From assembly GCA_963764805.1 (NCBI GenBank), contig CAVXUB010000001.1, forward strand, positions 62,001 through 126,000: a DNA stretch of 64,000 nt. The letters are read 5' to 3'. The notes below the pieces were generated by a model. It saw only the letters and a program-made list of their open reading frames with translations. It was not told the origin of the DNA and ran no database searches. This document shows positions 56,526 through 64,000 of the stretch, piece by piece. Source of the stretch: CAVXUB01 sp963764805 (lineage in GTDB: Bacteria; Actinomycetota; Acidimicrobiia; Acidimicrobiales; Bog-793). Within the stretch, counting starts at the first letter, position 1. Every line of letters starts with the position of its first letter. A program made the translations under genes and the position numbers.

Positions 56526-57358
56526 AGCGACTTCGTGATCAGCGACGCCAGCAACGTGCCGATCCGCCCGGCGGAGGCAGCCCCCGCCGCCAGCACTTCT
56601 TCGTGATCGACGGTCTCGTGGGCAGGATCGAGGCCGGCGGCGAGATTGGTCACCAGCGAGACGGCGAAGACCTCGGCACCGAGATGCCTTGCGGCGATCG
56701 CCTCCAGCACGGTCGACATCCCCACCAGGTCCGCACCAAGGCCGCGGAGCATGGCGATCTCGGCCCTCGTCTCGTAGTGCGGGCCGGGGAGCGCCGCGTA
56801 TACGCCTTCGACGAGCGAAGGATCGAGCTCCCTCGCCGAGGCACGCAGCGCCGGCGAGTAGAGGTTCGTCAGGTCGACGAAGCGCGAGCTGTAGCCGGCC
56901 GGGGGTGGCGCTCCGGTAAGCGGCGACAGCCCCGTCAGATTGATGTGGTCGCCGATCAGCACAGCCTGGCCGACGTGGTAGTCGAGCCGCAGCCCGCCGG
57001 CGGCGTTGGTGAGCATCACCGTTGCGCAGCCGGCGGCGACGGCGGTGCGGACTCCGTGCACGACCGTTGCCGGGCCATGGCCCTCGTAGGCGTGGACGCG
57101 GCCCATGAAGACCAGCACCTGCCTGCCCCCCAGCTGCACCGAGCGGGCGCGCCCGGCGTGGCCGGGCACCGTCGGCTCCGGGAACCCCCCCAGCTCGCCG
57201 TAGTCGACGTCGACCGGGTCCCGCTCGGATAGGGCGGCGATCGCCTCGGCGGCGGGCAACCACCCCGAGCCGAGAACTATCGCCACCTCGTGGCGGTCCT
57301 GCTTGGTCAGCGCCGCAACCGCCTCGGCCGAGGCAGCGGCCTGTTCGTAAGGGTCCAC
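56522..57358 (-). CDS. Purine-nucleoside phosphorylase (PNP/MTAP family)
   Basis: Splits purine nucleosides with phosphate into base and pentose-1-phosphate. The 278-residue trimeric-type PNP has EVAIVLGSGWLPAAEAI (phosphate site), VPGHAGRARSVQLGGRQVLVFMGRVHAYEGH, MLTNAAGGLRLDYHVGQAVLIGDHINLTG, LPGPHYETRAEIAMLRGLGADLVGMSTVLEAIAARHLG and SLVTNLAAGL. GTG 57358 lies six bases after the permease stop. Its product feeds the adjacent mutase. Confidence 0.95.
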   Translation of the reverse strand: MDPYEQAAASAEAVAALTKQDRHEVAIVLGSGWLPAAEAIAALSERDPVDVDYGELGGFPEPTVPGHAGRARSVQLGGRQVLVFMGRVHAYEGHGPATVVHGVRTAVAAGCATVMLTNAAGGLRLDYHVGQAVLIGDHINLTGLSPLTGAPPPAGYSSRFVDLTNLYSPALRASARELDPSLVEGVYAALPGPHYETRAEIAMLRGLGADLVGMSTVLEAIAARHLGAEVFAVSLVTNLAAGLDPAHETVDHEEVLAAGAASAGRIGTLLASLITKSL

Positions 57359-57363
57359 GAGCC

Positions 57364-58581
57364 TTACTCGCGCCTGTAGGGCTGGCCGTCGGCGGCGGGC
57401 GGTCGCACCCGACCGACGAGGCCGGAGACGACGACGATCGTGATGACATAGGGGGTCATCGACAGGAACGGTGAGGCGGCGGTGCCGGGAATGCCGACGT
57501 TGAACAGCTGCAGGAAGCTCTCCAGCGACTGTGCGAACCCGAACAGCAGCGCCGCCCCGAGTGCGCCGAAGGGGCGCCAGCGGCCGAAGATCATGGCCGC
57601 CAGGGCGACGAAGCCGAGCCCGGCGCTCATCCCGGCGGCGAAGACTCCGTTCGATCCGATGGTGAACGAGGCCCCGCCGATGCCGGCGATCACTCCGCCC
57701 AGGATCACGTTGATGTACCGGGTGCGCAGCACCCGCAAACCGACCGTCTCCGACGCCCGAGGGAACTCGCCGACCGAGCGCACGCGCAGTCCCCAGCGGG
57801 TCTTGAAGAGCGCCACGTGGACCACCACGACGAGGATCGCGGCGAGGTACACGAACAGGTTCTGGTTGAACAGCAGCGGACCGATGATGGGGATCTTCGA
57901 GAGCAGCGGGATCGCCCACACCCTGAAGGTGTTGGGGCTGTTGAGCGATTGCTGGTACGGCGAGAGGACCTGCAGCGTGAGGAAGTTCGTGAGGCCCGTG
58001 CACAAGGCCACGATCACCACCCCGATGATGATCTGGTCGGCCTGGTAACGCAGCGACAAGAAGGCGAGCAAGGCTCCGAACACGGCGCCCGCCGCCGCCC
58101 CGCAGAGCAGACCGAGCCACAGGTCGCCGGTGTACGAGCCGATCATCGCCCCGAGGAACGCTCCCGCCAGGAACTGGCCCTCGATGGCGATGTTGATCAC
58201 GCCCGAGCGCTCGCACATCACGCCCGAGAGGGACCCGAACACGAGCGGAGTGGTCGAGATCAAGGACTCGATCAGCAGCTGCTCGAAGTTGAGCGATCCT
58301 CCCCTTGCCGCCCACATCAAGAAGTCCCACATGAAAAGGGCGATCCCGACGAAGAAGATGGCGAACACTCCCTTGTCGCGCCGCCAGGTGTACAACCATG
58401 CGGCCACGGCGGCACAGGCGACTGCCAATGCGATCGACGTCCAGCGCACGGGCATGATGAGGTTCGGTACGTGGAACGCGGGGGGTGCAGACAGAGCGAA
58501 TGTCGTCTTCTCGGCTGCAGGCTGGTTCAGGCCGAGGCCGAAGAACATCAGCAGCGACAGCAGGGCGAGAAACACCGCCAT
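57364..58581 (-). CDS. Nucleoside ABC transporter permease (NupQ-like)
   Basis: BPD_transp_2 (branched-chain-type) permease with about ten helices, 405 residues. Key parts are LISTTPLVFGSLSGVMCERSGVINIAIEGQFLAGAF, the coupling-loop region RYQADQIIIGVVIVALCTGLTNFLT, and GIGGASFTIGSNGVFAAGMSAGLGF. ATG 58581 is the first start in frame, but the frame is open upstream for about 34 codons to near the end of the other permease without a start codon. An ATG at 58685 in a neighbouring frame overlaps the upstream stop (TAATG), so an indel near the N-terminus is possible. Confidence 0.9.
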   Translation of the reverse strand: MAVFLALLSLLMFFGLGLNQPAAEKTTFALSAPPAFHVPNLIMPVRWTSIALAVACAAVAAWLYTWRRDKGVFAIFFVGIALFMWDFLMWAARGGSLNFEQLLIESLISTTPLVFGSLSGVMCERSGVINIAIEGQFLAGAFLGAMIGSYTGDLWLGLLCGAAAGAVFGALLAFLSLRYQADQIIIGVVIVALCTGLTNFLTLQVLSPYQQSLNSPNTFRVWAIPLLSKIPIIGPLLFNQNLFVYLAAILVVVVHVALFKTRWGLRVRSVGEFPRASETVGLRVLRTRYINVILGGVIAGIGGASFTIGSNGVFAAGMSAGLGFVALAAMIFGRWRPFGALGAALLFGFAQSLESFLQLFNVGIPGTAASPFLSMTPYVITIVVVSGLVGRVRPPAADGQPYRRE

Positions 58582-58684
58582 GCCACGGCGGCGTCCGAGC
58601 TCGATGCGGCCGGCACGGGCGGACTCGGTCGCCTTCGGCTCGGGCGGCCCTGCGCGGATGATCGCGGGACGGACACGCTCGCCA

Positions 58685-60016
58685 TTACTCCTCGAGCCCT
58701 CCTGCGGCGCTCCCGCCCATCGATCCCCAGCTGGCGCCGACGCGCGTCAGCCCCAGCCCGCTCGCCCGCAGCCGGAAGACCTCACGCACCAGCGCCGGCG
58801 TCGCCACGAAGAACACGACGATCGCCTGGATGATCGTCGTCAGGTCCGTTGGCACTCCGGTGTAGGCCTGCATCTGGCGGCCGCCGGTGATGAGCGCGGC
58901 GAACAGGAGCGATCCGAGCACCACGCCGCCTGGCTTGTTGCGACCGAGGAGCGCCACGGTTATGGCGTCGAAACCGAGGTTCCCCCCGTAAACGAGGTCC
59001 ATCTGGAAGTCAGTGCCTGAGAGCGTGGCCATTCCGGCCATACCTACGAGGGCGCCGGAGAGCATCATGACGAGGATCGTGACGCGGCGGATGTCTACCC
59101 CGGCAGTCCGAGCTGCGTCAGGGTTCAGGCCGGTGAGCTTGAACGCGAACCCGAGCCTGCTCCGCCGCATGAACCACGACGTCAGTGCGGCCATGGCGAG
59201 GGCGACGACCAGCGAGAGGTTGACGCGCAGCCCCGCCCCGAACAGGTGCGGCATCTGCGCTGTCGTCGGCATGATCTTCGACACCGCGTTTGTCTGGTGC
59301 GGCTCCTGGAACGGCGCGATCGACAGGAACCATGTGAGGAGGTCGAGGACGACGTAGTTGAGCATGATCGTGGTGATCACTTCGTGGGCGCCCGTCCGCG
59401 CCTTCAGGAAGCCGGGAACGAACCCACCGATCGCTCCCCCGACGGCGCCGGCGATGATCACCAGCGGAAGGTGGATGCCGATCGGCAACGAGACGTTGGT
59501 CCCGACCCAGAGGGCGGCGACCGCTCCGAGGATCACCTGGCCCTGGCCGCCGATGTTGAACACTCCGGTCGAGAAGCCGAGAGCTACTCCGGTGCCGGCG
59601 AGGATCAGCGGGGTAGCGCTGACGAGCGTCTCGGAGATCGGCGTGAAGGCGGCGTCCCATCCCTTGCCGCTGCTGATGGCGTGACCGAGCGTGTGCGGGT
59701 TGACGATCGACCCTTCGATCATCGCCGAATAGGCGCTGGCGACCGTCTGCCAGGACAGCGAGAAGGCATGACCCGGATGCGAGGTCAGGTGCCCCCAAGC
59801 CTGCAGCACGGCCGGTGTGGTGACGAGGATCAGGATCGCCCCGACCACGAGACCGGCGAAGAGTGCGCAGATCGTCGAGACGAAGGCGTTGGCCTCCGTG
59901 AGCCGTCTCGCCCAGGGCGGCATGCGGGTTCCGGACGAATCCTCTCGGTCCGCCAGAGTCTGGAGCGTGTCGGCCGGTGGCTCTCCGAGCGCTGTAACTC
60001 CGTGGCGCTCGGTCAT
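58685..60016 (-). CDS. Nucleoside ABC transporter permease (NupP-like)
   Basis: The second BPD_transp_2 permease, 443 residues and about ten helices. Typical segments are ISETLVSATPLILAGTGVALGFSTGVFNIGGQGQVILGAV, FLKARTGAHEVITTIMLNYVVLDLLTW and GMATLSGTDFQMDLVYGGNLGFDAITVALLGRNKPGGVVLGSLLFAAL. A 40-residue cytoplasmic start precedes the first helix. The ATG overlaps the ATPase TGA (ATGA). It pairs with the other permease to form the membrane channel of a BMP-dependent nucleoside importer. Confidence 0.93.
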   Translation of the reverse strand: MTERHGVTALGEPPADTLQTLADREDSSGTRMPPWARRLTEANAFVSTICALFAGLVVGAILILVTTPAVLQAWGHLTSHPGHAFSLSWQTVASAYSAMIEGSIVNPHTLGHAISSGKGWDAAFTPISETLVSATPLILAGTGVALGFSTGVFNIGGQGQVILGAVAALWVGTNVSLPIGIHLPLVIIAGAVGGAIGGFVPGFLKARTGAHEVITTIMLNYVVLDLLTWFLSIAPFQEPHQTNAVSKIMPTTAQMPHLFGAGLRVNLSLVVALAMAALTSWFMRRSRLGFAFKLTGLNPDAARTAGVDIRRVTILVMMLSGALVGMAGMATLSGTDFQMDLVYGGNLGFDAITVALLGRNKPGGVVLGSLLFAALITGGRQMQAYTGVPTDLTTIIQAIVVFFVATPALVREVFRLRASGLGLTRVGASWGSMGGSAAGGLEE

Positions 60017-61626
60017 GTGGCTGGACCTTCCGGATAGCGGCTCTCGCCACTGCGGGCGGCTCCGGCGTTGGCGGGGGCGGCGGCGGGGCCGGCAGCGGCG
60101 GCCAGACCGCCCTCGCCCTCCAGCGTCGATCCGGCCATCAGCAAGCCGATCGCATCGCGGCCGATGCTCGGGCCGACGATGCCCGTGATGCGACCCCGGT
60201 AGATCACGGCGATCCGGTCCCCGAGCGCCAGCACCTCGTCGAGCTCCGACGACACGATCAGCACCGCCACGCCCTTGTCGCGTTCGGCCACGATCCGTCG
60301 ATGGACGTACTCGATCGAGCCGACGTCGAGGCCGCGGGTGGGCTGCGATGCAACGAGCACCTTGATCGGCCGCGACAGCTCACGCGCCAAGACGACCTTC
60401 TGCTGGTTGCCTCCCGACAGGGAGCTGACCGGATCGTCGCCCGAACCGGCGCCCACACGGATGTCGAAATCCTTGATCTTCTGCTCTGCATTCCTCCGCA
60501 CGGCCGCCAGGTCGCGAGAGGCGCGCTTGGCGAAGGGCGAGTCACCGTACATGTCCAGCACCAGGTTGTCGGCTATCGACATCGGCAGGACCAGCGCATC
60601 GTGCTGCCGGTCCTCCGGGACGTGGGCGACGCCGGCGTGGATCACCTTGTACGGCGAGGAATGCGTGAGGTCCCGCCCGTCCACGGTGATGGTGCCGGTC
60701 TCGGGAGCGCGAAGGCCGTTGATCGCCTCGACGAGCTCGGTCTGCCCGTTGCCCTGGACACCTGCGAGCGCGACGATCTCGCCCGCACGCACGTCGAGGT
60801 CGAGATCGTCCACGACCACCAGGCCGCGGTCGTCACGGACCGTCAGGTTGCGGATCTCGAGCATCCGCTCGCCGATCTTGGGCGGTTCCTTGTGCACGAC
60901 GAGCTCGACCGACCGGCCGACCATCATCGATGCCAGCTGCCGCTCGTCGGCCTCTGCCGGTGTGGTCGTCCCGATCACCTTCCCGAGGCGCATCACCGTG
61001 ATCCGATCGGCGACGGCAAGGACCTCCTTCAGCTTGTGGGTGATGAAGACGATCGATCTCCCGGACCTCGCCAGCGACCTCATGATCTTGAAGAGGGCCT
61101 CGGTCTCCTGGGGCGTGAGGACGGCGGTCGGCTCGTCGAGGATCAGCACCTTGGCCTCGCGCTGCAACGCCTTCAGTATCTCGACGCGCTGCTGGATACC
61201 GACCGGCAGGTTCTCGACCAAGACTTCGGGCGGCACCTCCAACCCGTACTCGGTGGAGAGGCGCCGGACGTCCTCGGCAGCCTTGCGGCGGTCGAAGAAC
61301 ACCCGGCCCCGCGTCGGCTCGTCGCCCAGCATCACGTTCTCCGCAGCCGTGAAGACCTGCACGAGCATGAAGTGCTGGTGGACCATGCCGATCCCGGCGC
61401 GCACAGCGTCGCGGGGACTGCCGATCCTCACGGGCAGCCCCCCGACGCGGATCTCACCCGCGTCGGGGCGCAGCAGCCCGAAGACGACGTTCATGAGGGT
61501 GCTCTTGCCGGCCCCGTTCTCACCGAGGAGGCAGTGGATCTCCCCTTCCTCGACGGTCAAGTCGACGGAGTCGTTGGCGACGAGCGACCCGAAACGCTTG
61601 GTGACTCCCTGCAGCTCGAGCTTCAC
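60013..61626 (-). CDS. Nucleoside ABC transporter ATP-binding protein, two ATPase domains (NupO-like)
   Basis: A 537-residue fusion of two ABC domains as in sugar/nucleoside importers. Domain 1: LLGENGAGKSTLMN (Walker A), GMVHQHFMLV, and the degenerate signature ENLPVGIQQRVEILKAL, LILDEPTAVLTPQE. Domain 2: degenerate Walker A LAGVQGNGQTELVEAI, VPEDRQHDALVLPMS, signature SLSGGNQQKVVLAREL and VASQPTRGLDVGS. The C-terminus is Ala/Gly-rich. It starts 38 bases after the BMP lipoprotein gene and overlaps the permease start. Confidence 0.95.
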   Translation of the reverse strand: MKLELQGVTKRFGSLVANDSVDLTVEEGEIHCLLGENGAGKSTLMNVVFGLLRPDAGEIRVGGLPVRIGSPRDAVRAGIGMVHQHFMLVQVFTAAENVMLGDEPTRGRVFFDRRKAAEDVRRLSTEYGLEVPPEVLVENLPVGIQQRVEILKALQREAKVLILDEPTAVLTPQETEALFKIMRSLARSGRSIVFITHKLKEVLAVADRITVMRLGKVIGTTTPAEADERQLASMMVGRSVELVVHKEPPKIGERMLEIRNLTVRDDRGLVVVDDLDLDVRAGEIVALAGVQGNGQTELVEAINGLRAPETGTITVDGRDLTHSSPYKVIHAGVAHVPEDRQHDALVLPMSIADNLVLDMYGDSPFAKRASRDLAAVRRNAEQKIKDFDIRVGAGSGDDPVSSLSGGNQQKVVLARELSRPIKVLVASQPTRGLDVGSIEYVHRRIVAERDKGVAVLIVSSELDEVLALGDRIAVIYRGRITGIVGPSIGRDAIGLLMAGSTLEGEGGLAAAAGPAAAPANAGAARSGESRYPEGPAT

Positions 61627-61663
61627 GGCTGGCCCGTGCCCGAACGGCCGAGCTCAGCCGAGC

Positions 61664-62866
61664 TCATCCCAAGGTCTTGTAGTTCGGGTAGGTGGTCGGG
61701 TCGACCGAGATAGACCCGCTCTCGATCCCTTGGGTGAGCGTCGTGATCTCGCTCTGCAGCGACGACGGGACCTTGCTCGCCCAGTCGTGGTAGGGGGCGA
61801 TGCCGACGCCGTTGTTCTTCAGCGTGCCGACGTAGGTGCCGCCCTTGAAGGTGCCCTTGGCGGCTGCCATCACCGCTCCCTCGACCGACACGGTGATGCC
61901 CTTCTCCACGCTCGTGATGAACAGCGAGCAATCAGTGGCGTCCGAGATGCAGCCGTCGGTGTCCACCCACTCCATGGCGACCGACTTGCCGGCCGAGTTG
62001 GCGGCCTTGACGGCCGCTACTGCACCTAGCCCGACGGCACCTGCCACGGGGAAGATGATGTCGGCGCCCTGGGCGATCAGCGATGCCGTGTCGGTTTGGC
62101 CCTTGCCCTCGTTGGTGAAGTCGTTGGTGAACTCGCCCGTGCCGTTGAACTGCCCGTTGGCGCGGTTGCCGGGTGCGGGCGTCCAGCCGAGGACCTTGAC
62201 CGACTTGTTGTTGTGCTGGTCGTAGTAGAGGACTCCGGCCGCCCAGCCGTCCATGTAGATCGTCACCGGCGGGATGTTCTGTCCACCGAAGGTGCCGACC
62301 GTCCCTGTCTTGCTCATCGAGGCCGCGATGTAGCCGCCGAGGAAGGCGCTCTGGTTGGTCTCGTAGGAGAGGCTGTCGATGTTCGTGAGGCCCGGCGAGT
62401 AGCTGCAACCGGCCGGCGTGCAGTCGACGATGGCGAACTTCTCGCTCGGGTTGGCCTTGGCGGCGCTCCCGGTCGCTGCTCCCATGTCGAACCCGACCGT
62501 GACGATGATGCCGCAGTGCTCGCCGAGGAAGGTGTTGATGTTGGGCGTGTACTCGCTCACCGCGCTCGACGGGAGGTACTTGATGCTGATGCTCGGGTCC
62601 TGCTTCTGGGCTTGCTGCAGGCCCGCCCAGGCGGACTGGTTGAACGAGCGGTCGTTGATGCCCCCGGTGTCGGTGACCTCACAGGCGAGGAACGAGGGCC
62701 CGCCGCTCGTGGTCGTGGTCGTACCGCTGTTGCCGGCACCAGCGGTGGTGCTCGTGGTGGTGCCGCCGCTGCCCGCGTTGCTGCCGCAGGCTGCGAGAGC
62801 CGCAGAGGCGAGAACCACAGCGACGAGACTCGCCGCCTTCCTGCCCTTGATGATCCTGATGCTCAT
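61664..62866 (-). CDS. BMP family ABC transporter substrate-binding lipoprotein
   Basis: Binds nucleosides outside the membrane for the ATPase and permeases downstream. ATG 62866 (MSIRIIKGRKAAS) follows GGAGGGGG by about a dozen bases. The lipobox is LAACG near residue 27, then a Gly/Ser/Thr linker. The BMP domain has DTGGINDRSFNQSAWAGLQQAQ, VTVGFDMG, FAIVDC, LSYETNQSAFLGGYIAASMSKTG, VGTFGGQNIPPV and DIIFPVAGAVGLGAVAAVKAA. Several extra Cys suggest disulfides. It is the first gene of the operon; 190 bases separate it from the ALDH gene upstream. Confidence 0.93.
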   Translation of the reverse strand: MSIRIIKGRKAASLVAVVLASAALAACGSNAGSGGTTTSTTAGAGNSGTTTTTSGGPSFLACEVTDTGGINDRSFNQSAWAGLQQAQKQDPSISIKYLPSSAVSEYTPNINTFLGEHCGIIVTVGFDMGAATGSAAKANPSEKFAIVDCTPAGCSYSPGLTNIDSLSYETNQSAFLGGYIAASMSKTGTVGTFGGQNIPPVTIYMDGWAAGVLYYDQHNNKSVKVLGWTPAPGNRANGQFNGTGEFTNDFTNEGKGQTDTASLIAQGADIIFPVAGAVGLGAVAAVKAANSAGKSVAMEWVDTDGCISDATDCSLFITSVEKGITVSVEGAVMAAAKGTFKGGTYVGTLKNNGVGIAPYHDWASKVPSSLQSEITTLTQGIESGSISVDPTTYPNYKTLG

Positions 62867-63056
62867 GTTGCTTGTCGACCCCCTCCGGATTGCTCCGATG
62901 TCCGGTTCGTGCGGAATTGTCATGTCAGAGGCGTTATCCGTCCGTAACGTAGCCTCCTGCGCGGGGCGCTGCCGCAAATCGTCGCCGAGGCTTCGCCGAC
63001 GATGCCCGACCGAGCGCACCCGACGCTCGGGCGGCAGGATCAGCCGTCGACCAGGG

Positions 63057-63956
63057 TCACACGCCGACCGGGTGCCAGACGGTCTTCACCTCGACGAACG
63101 CCTTCATGCGGGACGTCCCCGGGTCCGCCTCCCATTCCTCGTCCGCCTCTCCGCCGAGCAGGACCCGCTTCAGGTTTTGCGCCGCCGCCCGCTCCAGCTC
63201 CGCTCTCACCTCGCCACCATCCACACCGCAGAGGTCGAGGGCGTTGACGTCCATGTGCGCCGCCAGCACCGGCGCCAGCTCTGCCGTGCGACCGGTCAAC
63301 AGGTTGACAACGCCTGCGGGCAGGTCCGAAGTTGCCATCACCTCTCCGAGATCGACCGCCGGCAGTGGGCGCCGCTCGCTGGCGATCACGACGGCGCAGT
63401 TGCCGGTGACGATCACCGGCGCGACGACGCTGACCAGACCGAGCAGGCTCGACTCCTGGGGGGCCACGACCCCGACCACCCCGGTCGGGTCGGGCAGGCT
63501 GAAGTTGAAGTAAGGCCCGGCAACGGGATTGGCGGATCCGGCGACCTGGGCGAACTTGTCGGCCCATCCCGCGTACCAGACCAAGCGATCGATCGCCGCC
63601 CCGACGACCCGCTGCGCCTCCTCCGGCGACAGACCCTCGGCCGCCCCGACCCCGGACTCGAACTGCGACCGCCGGCCCTCGAGCACCTCTGCGACCCGGT
63701 AGAGGACCTGGCCCCTGTTGTACGCCGTGGCACCCCTCCACTTTCCGAACGCCTCGCGCGCCGCCACCACCGCATCCCGCAGGTCCTTGCGGGAGGCCAT
63801 TGCGGCGTTCGCGAGGAAGGTCCCGTCGGCGGCACGCACCTCGTAGCTACGACCGGACTCCGAACGCGGGAAGGCCCCGTTCAGGTAGAGCTTGTAGGTC
63901 TTGCGGACGTCGAGACGAGCCGCGGACGCACCTGGCTCGACACCGTTGTCAGACAT
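63057..63956 (-). CDS. Short aldehyde dehydrogenase-like protein without catalytic region
   Basis: A 299-residue ALDH-fold protein, against about 480 for normal enzymes. ATG 63956 overlaps the stop of a full ALDH. The N-terminal NAD-binding part is present: KTYKLYLNGAFPRSESGRSYEV, MASRKDLRDAVVAAREAFGKWRGATAYNRGQVLYRVAEVLEGRR and NFSLPDPTGVVGVVAPQESSLLGLVSVVAPVIVTGN. After VNLLTGRTAELAPVLAAHMDVNALDLCG the catalytic Glu and Cys segments are missing, and it ends VKTVWHPVGV. Such short partners follow a full ALDH in several actinobacteria, often near deoC and nucleoside genes, and may form a mixed complex. Confidence 0.8.
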   Translation of the reverse strand: MSDNGVEPGASAARLDVRKTYKLYLNGAFPRSESGRSYEVRAADGTFLANAAMASRKDLRDAVVAAREAFGKWRGATAYNRGQVLYRVAEVLEGRRSQFESGVGAAEGLSPEEAQRVVGAAIDRLVWYAGWADKFAQVAGSANPVAGPYFNFSLPDPTGVVGVVAPQESSLLGLVSVVAPVIVTGNCAVVIASERRPLPAVDLGEVMATSDLPAGVVNLLTGRTAELAPVLAAHMDVNALDLCGVDGGEVRAELERAAAQNLKRVLLGGEADEEWEADPGTSRMKAFVEVKTVWHPVGV

Positions 63957-64000
63957 CGAGGTACGCCTCCAGACCGTGGCGGCCACCCTCGCGGCCGAAC
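63949..64000 (-). CDS. Aldehyde dehydrogenase, C-terminal end only (gene runs out of window)
   Basis: The last 16 codons read FGREGGRHGLEAYLDV and end at TGA 63951-63949. F-G-R-E-G-G-x-x-G-L-E-A-Y is the usual C-terminal motif of ALDH family enzymes, in frame and overlapping the ATG of the short ALDH by eight bases. The rest of the gene is beyond base 64000. Confidence 0.7.
   Translation of the reverse strand, partial: FGREGGRHGLEAYLDV

Noticed and set aside
59246..60037. Plus-strand frame opposite the nucleoside permease
   Set aside because: Shadow of the permease; His/Arg/Asp-rich without motifs.

Overview
The window is GC-rich, densely coded chromosomal DNA from an actinobacterium. Marker genes fit this: a DUF5134 membrane protein, an LpdA-type flavoprotein like Mycobacterium Rv3303c, an F420/NADP-oxidoreductase-like protein, prfB-ftsE-ftsX, and many GTG starts. 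The C-terminal GYWLVGSDGG repeats of a secreted protein point, as an inference, to Acidimicrobiia. No rRNA, tRNA, CRISPR array or complete insertion sequence was seen.

Layout. 1-2047: 3' part of a sugar nucleotidyltransferase, a serine hydrolase and a 3-hydroxybutyryl-CoA dehydrogenase. 2228-9960: housekeeping block miaB, secA, prfB, ftsE, ftsX (all minus). 10021-13181: endonuclease IV, LpdA-like flavoprotein, sirtuin. 13227-22316: a secreted protein with 14 repeats, a carbamoylase, phenylalanine hydroxylase with a divergent Lrp regulator, an S9 peptidase and a lactonase-like propeller. 22509-25312: ECF sigma, zinc anti-sigma and msrA, then a VapBC-type module bounded by a second, diverged msrA 3' end. 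25471-34243: a large secreted repeat protein, a 2-keto-acid decarboxylase next to a 2-hydroxy-acid oxidase, a PLP decarboxylase, a DinB-like protein and an unrecognised acidic protein. 34444-45463: TauE/SafE, TetR, an ApbE/FMN-binding/ferric-reductase operon, a copper P-type ATPase, and a four-gene operon led by a PHM-like copper monooxygenase lipoprotein. 45515-52833: acyl-CoA synthetase, M1 aminopeptidase, MFS exporter, crotonase, NADP oxidoreductase. 52849-64000: a long minus-strand nucleoside operon (BMP lipoprotein, ABC ATPase, two permeases, PNP, phosphohexomutase, PsuG, PsuK) with two aldehyde dehydrogenases upstream.

How genes work together. The nucleoside block imports nucleosides, splits them and feeds sugar phosphates to central metabolism, with pseudouridine salvage at its end. 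The copper/flavin block combines trans-membrane electron export (ferric reductase, flavinylated carrier, ApbE) with copper transport and an extracytoplasmic copper enzyme; a link between the two is my hypothesis. The sigma/anti-sigma/msrA block looks like an oxidative-stress unit.

Caution. At least about 15 small indels split otherwise well-conserved genes (HBDH, secA tail, 14-repeat protein, carbamoylase, S9 peptidase, lactonase, vapC, tetR, copA, acyl-CoA synthetase). Motifs stay intact on both sides of each break, so sequence or assembly error is more likely than gene decay. Such genes are given as whole loci with the break stated.
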